From the NCBI RefSeq assembly GCF_001922345.1, contig NZ_CP018812.1:558001-622000 (forward strand): a stretch of 64,000 nt of DNA, read 5' to 3'. Source of the DNA: Paraburkholderia sp. SOS3. Its GTDB lineage: Bacteria; Pseudomonadota; Gammaproteobacteria; Burkholderiales; Burkholderiaceae. Under the pieces are notes generated by a model. The model ran no database searches, was not told the DNA's origin, and saw only the letters and a program-made list of their open reading frames with translations. Shown one piece after another: positions 9,378-18,696 of this stretch. Position numbers and translations under genes: made by a program. How positions within the stretch are numbered: position 1 is the stretch's first letter; each line of letters opens with the position of its first letter.

Positions 9378-9793
9378 TGTCTGTCGTAAAGATCCATTGC
9401 TGTTTCGCGAACATGTACTCGTCGCGTTCCCGACCCACTGCTTCGCAATGGTCCGATTCGCTCATTCCAGCAGCGAATCTTGCGGTTCGTAAGCATTATC
9501 GACACGTGCGTCGAAAATATTTCGACGCGCCGGAATAAACCCGATCAAAGTCACGTTCACTCCTCGACGCGCGTGTTTCGCGCGCCGTCGTCGTTTCTAA
9601 CGATCGCCAATGTAGCGACCGCCTTCAATCGAGCAGGTCCCCACTTTCGTGCTTTTTTCGGCCTCGCGCGTTGCCGCGTGCGGCTGCTGCATGCCCTTCG
9701 CACGCATCGCATGTATTGCCCGCATCCGGCGGTCATGCGACACGCGTAGCGAAGCGGCACATCACTGAAGTGCGTTTGAAAGGGGATCGATTC

Positions 9794-12124
9794 ATGAATG
9801 TCAGAAGGGCTCGCCAGACGGCGCGCAGGGTTCGTGCGCGTTTGCGCAGGAAAACCGATATTCGGCTTGCCGCGCTATGCATGGGCATCGCAATCGCGCA
9901 ATCCGGATGGGCGCAGTCGCAGGCACAACAACAGCCATTGCCAGCAGAACCGCCAGCACAACCGGCAGTCCCGACGGGCATAGCGCAAAGCTCATCGTCA
10001 GGCGCGTCTACCGCCGCGCTGCCCGAAGCAACCTTGCCCGCGATCCACGTGCAAGGCAGCGCGCCGACCGGCTATGGTCCGCTCGTCGAAACCGATCGCG
10101 TCAACGATCCGCGGCACCGCGTGGATGCGACCAAAACGGGCACGAAGCTCGAAGATTTGCCAGCAAGCGTTCAGGTCATTCCGCGCCAACTCGTCAATGA
10201 GCAAGGCGGGACGATGCTGCGCGATGCGATCACGAACGCGAGCGGCGTCAATTATGGCGGGCAGGATTCGAAGGGCTATTACGATCACTTCCTGATTCGC
10301 GGCCTCAACGCCCAGGTGTACGAAGACGGCTTCTCCGATGGCGACGAGCTGAGCGGCATCTCGCACTCGCTGAACGGCGTGAAGCAGGTTGAGATTATCG
10401 AGGGTCCGGGTTCCGCGCTTTTCGGCAGCGGGCCTCCGGGAGGCACGATCAATATCGTGCACTACACGCCATCGCCCGATCTCCACTACGGCGCGAGCGT
10501 GCAGACCGGTTCGTACGGAACCCTGACGAATAGCGATTACATCACCGGGCCGACCGGCATTGCAGGGCTCAACTACCGCGTCGACGCCACGTTCTCGCGC
10601 ACCGACGGCTTTCGCGACCTCGCGAGCCGCGACTATGAGGTCAGGCCCGATCTGCAATGGCAACTGGGCAAGCACACGCTGGAATTTTCGCTCGACTTGC
10701 GCGATATCCACGAGACACCCGATTCGTACGGGATTATCTATTTCAACGGCTCGCCGCTCTCGAGCGTCTCGCGCAACGCGAAATTTTCGACGCCGTTTGC
10801 GACCGCGCGGCAAACCTATGTGCGCCCTGCACTGACCGATAAATGGGAAGTGAACGACTTCCTGACGATCAACAACCGCTTCTCGTATCTGCACCGCTCG
10901 CTCGACGCGCTGACGAATGGCGACAGCACCAGCACGAAGATCAGCAATGGAGAAGTGATCGGCCGTCAGTTGCGGCAGCAGGACGACAGCGACAACAGCT
11001 TCGACTATCAGCTCGAGCCGGTGTGGAAGTTCGGCACCGGCAGCGTCGGTCATACGCTGCTGACGGGCTTCGAATATCAGCATCAGCTAATCGATACCGA
11101 ACGCACGACTGCGGACCTGCCGAACATTCCCGACGCGTTCAACCCGGTGCCGCCAGAAACCAGCGCCGATCAGCTGGCGTTCCTGTGCGACGCGAAGCAC
11201 TCGTGCGATAACGACCGTCTGGTCGCGAACTACTACAGCGTCTATGCGACCGATCAGATCGACGTGACCGACAAGTTCAAGGTGCGCGCGGGCGTTCGCA
11301 AGGACTGGTGGGATACCTCGCTGACACCGAATATCTCGGTGCCGGGGCGCTTCGGCACGAACGGCCAGCCGTTGCTCGCCGGCGTAACGGACTCGCGCAA
11401 CGATGCACCGGTCAGCTGGAACATCGGCGCACTGTACAAGCTGCTGCCGTGGATGACGCCGTACTTCGGCATTTCGAAGAGCCACTTCGCGAATTTCAAC
11501 TCGGAGAATACGCAGAACGGCATCGGAGCACCGGAATCGGCGCTGCAGTATGAGGTCGGCGTAAAGTTCTCGCTTCTCAACGAGCGCCTCATTCTGAACA
11601 CTGCGCTCTTCGACGTGAAGCGCGACAACGTCGCGGCACTGACGACGATCAACGGCGTCGAATCCGTCGTGTTCGACAGCCAGAAAACGCGCGGCGCGGA
11701 GGCGTCGATCGACGCGGCGCTGACAAGCCATTGGCACGTCATCGCGAACTTCACCGCGCAAGATCCCGAAATCACCGATAACCCGCAGGGCATTTCGTCC
11801 GTCGGCAATCGTCCACAAGGTGCGCCCGCTTATATCGGCAACCTTTGGTCGACCTACGATTTCTCGATTGCGGGCGTGCCCGGTTTTCATGTGGGCGCGG
11901 GCGTGAACTACGTCGCAAAGACATACAGCGACATCACCAACGCCAATTCGATTCCGTCGTATGTGATCGCGAACGCGGCTCTCGGCTACGAGGCGCCGCG
12001 CTGGGGTATCGATCTGAACGTGCACAACCTGTTCGACCGGCGCTATTACGTCGCCGCGAATGCGGCGGGCGCGTTCGTGGGCGAGTCGTTGAGCGCGTTC
12101 GTCAACGTGCACGCGAACTTCTGA
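9794..12124 (+). CDS. TonB-dependent siderophore receptor
   Basis: 776 aa outer-membrane receptor for ferric siderophores, driven by TonB. The start is the ATG at 9794 after AAAGGGG; the frame runs further up but without a signal. A long signal region ends near GWAQSQA. The plug domain spans about residues 85-215 (LPASVQVIPRQLV, LRDAITNASGVNY, FLIRGLN, IEGPGSALFG) and the 22-strand barrel follows. It ends ..VNVHANF with terminal Phe. No linked siderophore synthesis or uptake gene is visible, so the substrate cannot be named. Confidence 0.94.
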   Translation: MNVRRARQTARRVRARLRRKTDIRLAALCMGIAIAQSGWAQSQAQQQPLPAEPPAQPAVPTGIAQSSSSGASTAALPEATLPAIHVQGSAPTGYGPLVETDRVNDPRHRVDATKTGTKLEDLPASVQVIPRQLVNEQGGTMLRDAITNASGVNYGGQDSKGYYDHFLIRGLNAQVYEDGFSDGDELSGISHSLNGVKQVEIIEGPGSALFGSGPPGGTINIVHYTPSPDLHYGASVQTGSYGTLTNSDYITGPTGIAGLNYRVDATFSRTDGFRDLASRDYEVRPDLQWQLGKHTLEFSLDLRDIHETPDSYGIIYFNGSPLSSVSRNAKFSTPFATARQTYVRPALTDKWEVNDFLTINNRFSYLHRSLDALTNGDSTSTKISNGEVIGRQLRQQDDSDNSFDYQLEPVWKFGTGSVGHTLLTGFEYQHQLIDTERTTADLPNIPDAFNPVPPETSADQLAFLCDAKHSCDNDRLVANYYSVYATDQIDVTDKFKVRAGVRKDWWDTSLTPNISVPGRFGTNGQPLLAGVTDSRNDAPVSWNIGALYKLLPWMTPYFGISKSHFANFNSENTQNGIGAPESALQYEVGVKFSLLNERLILNTALFDVKRDNVAALTTINGVESVVFDSQKTRGAEASIDAALTSHWHVIANFTAQDPEITDNPQGISSVGNRPQGAPAYIGNLWSTYDFSIAGVPGFHVGAGVNYVAKTYSDITNANSIPSYVIANAALGYEAPRWGIDLNVHNLFDRRYYVAANAAGAFVGESLSAFVNVHANF

Positions 12125-12149
12125 TACGGCACGACCGACGGCGTCGCTG

Positions 12150-12388
12150 TGGAGACTGCGACCACCTGCCGTCGCGCGCGCTGGCTCGTCGATGCGTCGG
12201 GGCGCAGCGCAGTGCTTCGGCGTCAGCTGGCGGCTCGTTCGTCCGGCCGCCGGCGCGGCGTACCGACTCGTCGGCGGCGCTGCCGCGATGTTCGATCCAC
12301 GCAGCGGCCAAGGCGTGCTGTTCGCGCTGTCGTCGGCGCTCGCGGCGGCGCGTTCGATCGTGGCCGTCGAACAGGCGCCGCAAGGCCG
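12150..12388 (+). pseudogene. Fragment of an FAD-dependent oxidoreductase/halogenase-type gene
   Basis: One frame reads RARWLVDASGRSAVLRRQ, typical of the middle of FAD-dependent monooxygenases or halogenases. A second frame then gives YRLVGGAAAMFDPRSGQGVLFALSSALAAARSI, where GDAA-type and DPxSGQG motifs mark the FAD site near the C-terminus. The parts are too close and in different frames, so an internal deletion has occurred. There is no start and no downstream domain. Confidence 0.7.
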
Positions 12389-12389
12389 C

Positions 12390-12572
12390 TCACGGCTCAT
12401 GGCTCTTCGCACCAATCGCATCAAGTTGCGCCAGCGCCTGATCCGTCAATTCGATCTGCGCTGCCGCGATGTTCTCGCGCAGATGCGCGACCGACGACGT
12501 CCCCGGAATCAGCAGAATATTCGGCGACCGATACAGCAGCCACGCGAGCGCGACCGCCGCGGCGCCCGCGTA
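12390..12572 (-). pseudogene. C-terminal fragment of an aldo/keto reductase
   Basis: The minus strand encodes VALAWLLYRSPNILLIPGTS, then SVAHLRENIAAAQIELTDQALAQLDAIG and a stop at 12390. This is the standard end of an aldo/keto reductase, with its NADPH-binding IPGTS motif. The first two thirds of the gene are missing; coding sequence stops at the junction with the LysR fragment near 12560-12572. Confidence 0.8.
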
Positions 12573-13002
12573 CCTAGACGCGCACGGCCGCCCGGCGCAC
12601 CCGCGCGAGTTGCTCTCGCACGCGTGTCTGCGCGGTCAATTCGCTGGCGGCGCAATGCCGACCTGGGATTTCGAGCGCGACGGCGAAGTGGTTCGCGTCG
12701 ACCCGTCGGGCCCGCTCGTGGTGCGCCCCGCCGCCGCGGTGGAACTCGCGGTCGACGCCGCGCTGGCGGGACTCGGCGTCGTCCATCTCTATGAAGGCAT
12801 GCTGCGTGCGCATCTGGACAGCGGCGCGCTGGAACCGATCCTTGAACCGTGGTGGCAGCGTTTTTCCGGCCCGTTTCTGTACTATCCGGGCCGGCGACAT
12901 CTACCGTCGCCGTTGCGCGCGTTCGTCGATTTCCTGAAGGCTACCGAAGCATCGTTCCCCGAACTGCCTCACCTCATGAATTCGCCATCTGTGGCAGACT
13001 AG
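12560..13002 (+). pseudogene. C-terminal fragment of a LysR-family regulator
   Basis: In frame from about 12562: AAPAYLDAHGRPAHPRELLSH, then the second half of a LysR substrate-binding domain (ELAVDAALAGLGVVHLYE, LPSPLRAFVDFLKA). The helix-turn-helix and first sensor half are absent. A LysR gene divergent from an aldo/keto reductase is a common pair; a single deletion that removed both 5' halves and their shared promoter explains the present arrangement. Confidence 0.8.
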
Positions 13003-13140
13003 GCTTCTGTGCTCTGACCCGGCAATGGCGGTCATCCACATTCTTCCCGCAGCGCGGCAACCCGCGAACACGCGAAACTGCGGCACATCCTCCGCGATAG
13101 CGGAAGACCGCAGTCGAACCTGAACGATGGGGTCGTTGCA

Positions 13141-16100
13141 GTGGCGGACAGCAGCTTCGAAGTCCTGGCGAACGACGGCGAACGCGCGTTTTGCCGAACG
13201 ACGCGCACCAATCCCGACGGCACGCAGACATCCGTGCTCACCGTGCGGCCCGCCGGCGAACCGCCGACGGCTGCCAGCGTCGATCGCGTCTCGCACGAAT
13301 ACGGCCTGAAAGACCAGCTGCACAGCGCATGGGCGGTACGGCCGCTCGAACTCGTGCGGCAAGGCGATCAGACGGTGCTGATCTGCGAGGATCCGGGCGG
13401 CGCGCCGCTCGAACGTCTGCTCGGCGAGCCGTTCGGCACCGAACGCTTCCTGCAGCTCGCGATCCGCATGGCTGCGGCGGTCGGCGAATTGCATCAGAGC
13501 GGCCTCGTGCACAAAGACCTGAAGCCCGCGCACATTCTCGTCGACGAAACCGCGGGCACGGTGCGGCTGACCGGTTTTGGCCTCGCGACCTTGCTGCCGC
13601 GCGAGCGGCAGTCGCCCGCGCCGCCCGAGACCATCGCCGGCACGCTCGCGTACATGGCGCCCGAGCAGACCGGCCGCATGAACCGCTCGATCGATGCGCG
13701 CAGCGACCTGTATTCGCTCGGCGTCACGTTCTATCAGATGCAGACGGGCGTGCTGCCGTTCACGGCATCCGAACCGATGGAGTGGGTGCATTGCCATATC
13801 GCACGCAAGCCGGTCGCGCCGGACGAGCGGGTCGAGCACGTGCCGCCGCAGCTGTCGCGCATCGTGATGAAGCTGCTCGCGAAGACCGTCGAAGAGCGCT
13901 ATCAGTCGGCGGCGGGCCTCGAGCACGATTTGCGCCGCGCGCTTGCCGCCTGGCAGGCGCAGGGCAGGATCGACCCATTTGCGCCCGGCGAGCGCGACAT
14001 TCCCGACCGGCTGCTGATCCCCGAAAAGCTATACGGCAGGGAACGCGAAATCGCGACCTTGCTCGATGCGTTCGAGCGCGTCGTCGCGGACGGCATGCCG
14101 CGCCTCGTGCTCGTGTCCGGGTATTCGGGCGTCGGCAAGTCTTCGGTGGTCAGCGAACTGCATAAGGCGCTTGTGCCGCCGCGAGGTCTATATGCATGGG
14201 GCAAATACGACCAGTACAAGCGCAACGTCCCGTATGCGACGCTCGCGCAGGCGTTCCAGTGTCTCGTTTCGCAGATCCTCGGCAAGAGCGACGAAGAGTT
14301 GGCGCACTGGCGCGCTGCGCTGCAGGACGCGCTCGGCCCGAATGGCCAGCTCATGGTGAAGCTCGTGCCGCAGCTCGCGCTCGTGACCGGCGAGCCGCCG
14401 CCGCTGCCCGACGTGCCGCCGCAGGACCAGCAAGCGCGCTTCCAGATGGTGTTCCGGCGATTCCTCAGTGTATTCGCGAGCGCCGATCATCCGCTGACGC
14501 TGTTCGTCGACGACCTGCAATGGCTCGACGCGGCCACGCTCGATCTCATCGAACATCTGATCACGCATCCGGACGTGCGGCATCTGCTGCTGGTCGGCGC
14601 GTACCGCGACAACGAAGTCGGTGCCGCCCATCCGCTCGCGCGCACGTTGACGCGGCTGCGCGACAACGGCGGCGGCGGACGGGCCAGCGAGATCGTGCTC
14701 GCGCCGCTCGGTCTCGACGACGTCGGCCGGCTGCTTGCCGATGCGCTGCGTGGCGACGCGGCACATGTGCAGCCATTGGCCGAGCTCGTGTTCGAGAAGA
14801 CCGGCGGCAATCCGTTCTTCACGATCCAGTTTCTGCTCGCGCTCGCCGAACAGGCGCTGCTCGCCTTCGATCGCGAAGCGGGCGCGTGGACATGGGACCT
14901 GCCGCGCATTCGCATGATGGGATTTACCGACAACGTCGCGGACCTGATGGCGGCCAAGCTCGGCCGCCTACCGCGCGACACGCAGCAGGCGCTCGGCCAG
15001 CTCGCGTGCCTCGGCAACGTGGTGCGAGCCCACACGCTTGCCGTCGTCTACGGCGCGGCCGAGGAAACGACGCATGCCGCGCTATGGGGCGCAGTGCTCG
15101 CGGGCCTCGTGCTGCGTACGAACGGCACGTATACGTTCCTGCACGACCGCATCCACGAGGCCGCTTACGTGCTGATTCCCGAGCACGAGCGCGCCGGCGC
15201 GCATCTCCGGATCGGCCGCGCGCTCGCGGCGGTGACGCCTGCGGACGAACTCGAAGACAACATCTTCGAAATCGTGAACCAGTTCGATCTCGGCGCCGCA
15301 CAGATCGTCACTCAGGACGAGCGCGAGCAGGTTGCGCAGCTGAACCTGCTGGCGACGAGGCGCGCGAAAGCAGCCAGCGCGTACGAAGCGGCGCTGCGCT
15401 ATTGCCGTGCCGGCCGCGCGCTGCTGGCGCAAAACGAATGGGAACAGTGCTATCGGCTCACGTTTAACCTTGAACTGTGCGCCGCCGAATGCGAATACCT
15501 GATCGGCGAAATGACGGCTGCGGACTCGCACCTCGCGATGCTGTCGACGCGTACGCAGACGACGATCGACCTCGCCGCCGTGACGTGCGTGCGCATCAAT
15601 CTCTATACCACCCTCGATCAGAGCGATGGAGCGGTCGAAGTGGGCCTCGCGTATCTGCGCAAGGTGGGCGGCGACTGGTCGCCGCATCCGGCGGCCGATG
15701 TCGTGTTCGACACCTATCGACGTCTGTGGCACCGGCTGCAGGCAAGCCCGAGCGATTTACTGCTCGACCTGCCGCTGATGAAAGACCCGGAGCGCTCGGC
15801 GACGATGGATGTGCTGACCGTTCTGACATCGCCGGCCTTGTTCAGCGATCCGAATCTGTTTCGACTCGTCGTCAGCGAGATGGCCGTGCTGAGTCTCGAG
15901 CACGGTAATAGCGACGGTTCGTCGCTCGCATACACATGGATCGGTGGCGTGCTCGGCTCGTATCTCGGCGAATACGAAGCAGCCTATCGCTACGGCCGCC
16001 TCGGGCTCGAACTCGTCGAGACGCGCGGACTCGATCGCTTCAGGGCGCGCGTGTACCTCGTGTTCGCCGTGCATATTTCGCACTGGATGGAGCCGCTGCC

Positions 16101-18660
16101 GGTCTCGCGAGCGCTTCTGCGGCGCGCATTCGAAGCTGCGCTCGAGGCGGGCGACCTGTCGTACGCATGCTATGCGTGCGCCGACATCAGCACGAACCGG
16201 ATCGCCGCCGGCGATGCGCTGGCCGACATCGAGCGCGAAGCGCTGCTCGGGCTCGAATTCGCGCGCAAGATGCGCTTTGGCCTGATCAACGACGTCCTGA
16301 TCGGGCAACTGCTGCTGACGCGGACGTTGCGCGGCGTGGCAGCGTCGGAAGCGGCAGAGTTCGACGCAGGGTTCGATGCACGCAGTTTCGAGCAGCGTCT
16401 GAACGATACGCCGCAATTGGCGATTGCGGCCTCGTACTACTGGATTCGAAAATTGCATGCGGGCGTCTATTTCGGCGACGACGCGGGCGCGATCGCCGCG
16501 GTGGCGAAAGCGCTGCCGTTCCTGTGGACCACACCGACGCAGTTCGAATGCGCCGAATTTCATTTTTATGGCGCACTTGCACGCGCGGCGCATTGCGACG
16601 CGGTGACATCCATCGAACGTAGCCGGCTTCGCGAAGCCATCGCCGGACACTACGAGCAGCTTGCCGTGTGGGCATCGAATTGCCCGGCGACGTTCGCCGA
16701 TCGCGTTGCGCTGGTGGGCGCCGAAATGGCGCGCGTCGATGGCCGCGATATGGAGGCGTTGCAGCTCTACGAACAGGCGATCCGGCTCGCCCGCGAGGGC
16801 GGGTTTATCCACAACGAAGCGCTGGCGTACGAACGCGCGGCACGGTTCTGCCACGCGCGCGGCCTGCCCTCGGTGGCCGAAGCATATTTACGGAACGCGC
16901 GGCGCTGTTATCTGGTTTGGGGCGCCGACGGCAAGGTTCGGCAACTCGACCAGCGCTATCCGCACCTTGCCGCCGATACATCGATACCGGGACCGATCAG
17001 CACGATTCGCGCACCGGTCGAACATCTCGATCTCGCGACCGTGCTGCGCGTGTCGCAGGCGGTATCGGGCGAGATCGTGCTCGACAAGCTGATCGACACG
17101 TTGATGCGGACCGCGATCGAGCATGCGGGCGCGGTGCGGGGCGTTCTGATCCTGCTCGATCGCGGCGAGCAGCGGATCGCGGCGGAAGCGGTCACCGGTG
17201 GGGACGCGATCACGGTCGAGCGATGCGACGAGCCTCTCAATGCCGATGCATTGCCTGAAGCGATCGTGCAGAAGGTGCTGCGCACGCAGGAAGCGTTGAT
17301 TCTCGACGACGCAGCGGCCGATCCGGCATTTGCCGCTGATCCGTACGTTCGCCGGCGCGCGGCGCGCTCGATGCTGTGCGTGCCGCTCGTCAACCAGAGC
17401 AAAACGGCCGGCATGCTGTATCTCGAGAACCACCTCGCCGCGCGCGTGTTCACGCCGACGCGTATCGCCGTGCTGCGCCTCGTTGCGTCGCAGGCCGCGA
17501 TCGCGCTCGAAAATACGCGCCTTTATCGCGATCTCGCCGAGCGCGAAGCGAGGATCCGGCGCATCGTCGACGCGAACATCATCGGCGTTTCGTTCTGGGA
17601 ACTCGACGGGCCGATCCACGCGGCGAACGATGCGTTCCTGCGCATCGTCGGCTACGACCGCGAAGACCTCGCCGCGGGCCGCTTGCGCTGGAACGAACTG
17701 ACGCCGCCCGAATGGCACAGGCATCACGACAGCAAGTGGACGCCCGAGCTGAAAACGACCGGCAGCGTGCAGCCCTACGAAAAAGAGTACTTCCGCAAGG
17801 ACGGCACGCGCGTGCCGGTGCTCGTCGGGTCGACGACATTCGACGAAACGCGCAACCAGGGCGTCTCGTTCGTGCTCGATCTGACCGAAACCAAGCGCGC
17901 CGAAGAAGCCCTGCGAATCATGCAGACGGAGCTCGCCCATGTGAACCGCGTCGCGACGATCGGGCAACTGACCGCGTCGATCGCGCATGAGGTGAACCAG
18001 CCGATTGCCGCGACCGTTGCGAATGCGGAAGCCGCGCTGCGCTGGCTCAACCGGCAACCGCCGAACCTCACGGAGGTGCGCGAGGCGACCCAGCGCATCG
18101 TCAAGGAGGGCCATCGCGCGGCCGACGTGATCGGCCGCATCCGCGCGCTGATCAAGAAGGCGCCGCCGCAGAAAGACCGCCTGAGCATCAACGATGCGAT
18201 TCGCGACGTGCTCGAACTCGTGCGCGCCGAGACCCTGAAGAACGACGTATATGTACGCATCGAACTCGCGCCTGGCTTGCCGGCAATTTTCGGCGACCGC
18301 GTGCAATTACAGCAGGTGTTGCTCAATCTGATCGTCAATGCAATCGAGTCGATGAGCGGCATGGCCGACGGCGTGCGCCATCTGTCGATCTGCACGCGGC
18401 ACGTGCGCGACGCGAACAGCGCGAGCGCAAGCACGGGCTCGATTCATGTCGAAGTGCGCGATTCGGGGCAAGGGCTCGATCCGGCGCGTGTCGACCGCCT
18501 GTTCGAGACGTTCTATTCGACGAAGGCGAGCGGCATGGGAATGGGCCTCGCGATCTGCCGGTCGATTATCGAGGTGCATGGGGGCACGCTGTCGGCTAGC
18601 GCGAACGAGCCGCGTGGCGCGGTGTTCCGGTTCACGTTGCCGGTCGATAAGGCGGGCTGA
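13141..18660 (+). CDS. Giant hybrid Ser/Thr kinase-like / AAA ATPase / GAF-PAS sensor histidine kinase
   Basis: 1839 aa from a GTG. Order: kinase-like domain (about 1-280), AAA/Orc1-like ATPase (about 300-560; P-loop Lys 333, Walker B near 455), long helical repeats (about 640-1280), GAF (about 1295-1455), PAS (about 1470-1590), then a FixL-type histidine kinase with phosphoacceptor His 1616 (IAHEVNQP), an N box near 1730 and GMGMGLAI near the end. The kinase keeps HKDLKP (124-129) and APEQ but has GFG (145-147) for DFG, so phosphotransfer by that domain is doubtful. Cytoplasmic, with no membrane segment. No response regulator lies beside it. Confidence 0.9.
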   Translation: MADSSFEVLANDGERAFCRTTRTNPDGTQTSVLTVRPAGEPPTAASVDRVSHEYGLKDQLHSAWAVRPLELVRQGDQTVLICEDPGGAPLERLLGEPFGTERFLQLAIRMAAAVGELHQSGLVHKDLKPAHILVDETAGTVRLTGFGLATLLPRERQSPAPPETIAGTLAYMAPEQTGRMNRSIDARSDLYSLGVTFYQMQTGVLPFTASEPMEWVHCHIARKPVAPDERVEHVPPQLSRIVMKLLAKTVEERYQSAAGLEHDLRRALAAWQAQGRIDPFAPGERDIPDRLLIPEKLYGREREIATLLDAFERVVADGMPRLVLVSGYSGVGKSSVVSELHKALVPPRGLYAWGKYDQYKRNVPYATLAQAFQCLVSQILGKSDEELAHWRAALQDALGPNGQLMVKLVPQLALVTGEPPPLPDVPPQDQQARFQMVFRRFLSVFASADHPLTLFVDDLQWLDAATLDLIEHLITHPDVRHLLLVGAYRDNEVGAAHPLARTLTRLRDNGGGGRASEIVLAPLGLDDVGRLLADALRGDAAHVQPLAELVFEKTGGNPFFTIQFLLALAEQALLAFDREAGAWTWDLPRIRMMGFTDNVADLMAAKLGRLPRDTQQALGQLACLGNVVRAHTLAVVYGAAEETTHAALWGAVLAGLVLRTNGTYTFLHDRIHEAAYVLIPEHERAGAHLRIGRALAAVTPADELEDNIFEIVNQFDLGAAQIVTQDEREQVAQLNLLATRRAKAASAYEAALRYCRAGRALLAQNEWEQCYRLTFNLELCAAECEYLIGEMTAADSHLAMLSTRTQTTIDLAAVTCVRINLYTTLDQSDGAVEVGLAYLRKVGGDWSPHPAADVVFDTYRRLWHRLQASPSDLLLDLPLMKDPERSATMDVLTVLTSPALFSDPNLFRLVVSEMAVLSLEHGNSDGSSLAYTWIGGVLGSYLGEYEAAYRYGRLGLELVETRGLDRFRARVYLVFAVHISHWMEPLPVSRALLRRAFEAALEAGDLSYACYACADISTNRIAAGDALADIEREALLGLEFARKMRFGLINDVLIGQLLLTRTLRGVAASEAAEFDAGFDARSFEQRLNDTPQLAIAASYYWIRKLHAGVYFGDDAGAIAAVAKALPFLWTTPTQFECAEFHFYGALARAAHCDAVTSIERSRLREAIAGHYEQLAVWASNCPATFADRVALVGAEMARVDGRDMEALQLYEQAIRLAREGGFIHNEALAYERAARFCHARGLPSVAEAYLRNARRCYLVWGADGKVRQLDQRYPHLAADTSIPGPISTIRAPVEHLDLATVLRVSQAVSGEIVLDKLIDTLMRTAIEHAGAVRGVLILLDRGEQRIAAEAVTGGDAITVERCDEPLNADALPEAIVQKVLRTQEALILDDAAADPAFAADPYVRRRAARSMLCVPLVNQSKTAGMLYLENHLAARVFTPTRIAVLRLVASQAAIALENTRLYRDLAEREARIRRIVDANIIGVSFWELDGPIHAANDAFLRIVGYDREDLAAGRLRWNELTPPEWHRHHDSKWTPELKTTGSVQPYEKEYFRKDGTRVPVLVGSTTFDETRNQGVSFVLDLTETKRAEEALRIMQTELAHVNRVATIGQLTASIAHEVNQPIAATVANAEAALRWLNRQPPNLTEVREATQRIVKEGHRAADVIGRIRALIKKAPPQKDRLSINDAIRDVLELVRAETLKNDVYVRIELAPGLPAIFGDRVQLQQVLLNLIVNAIESMSGMADGVRHLSICTRHVRDANSASASTGSIHVEVRDSGQGLDPARVDRLFETFYSTKASGMGMGLAICRSIIEVHGGTLSASANEPRGAVFRFTLPVDKAG

Positions 18661-18696
18661 CTCGCCGCGCGTGGCGGCGCGTCAGCGTGCTTCGCT

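Larger units (their letters stand above)
9061..9793. other. 733-base non-coding stretch with two dispersed repeats
   Basis: No convincing gene. It holds the minus-strand repeat at 9227-9245 and the plus-strand copy at 9354-9377. The right half is the upstream region of the TonB receptor; no clear Fur box was found by eye. Confidence 0.6.

Noticed and set aside
9061..9793. Fur box before the TonB-dependent receptor
   Set aside because: AT-rich patches exist but none gives a convincing match to the 19-base Fur consensus.
13573..13581. GFG for DFG in the kinase domain as a new inactivating mutation
   Set aside because: From memory, homologous hybrid kinases often carry GFG here, so it is more likely a family feature than a fresh loss. 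It is kept only as an oddity.
16888..18306. 472-codon open frame antisense to the hybrid kinase
   Set aside because: Low-complexity Arg/His/Asp composition opposite the conserved GAF, PAS and kinase domains.
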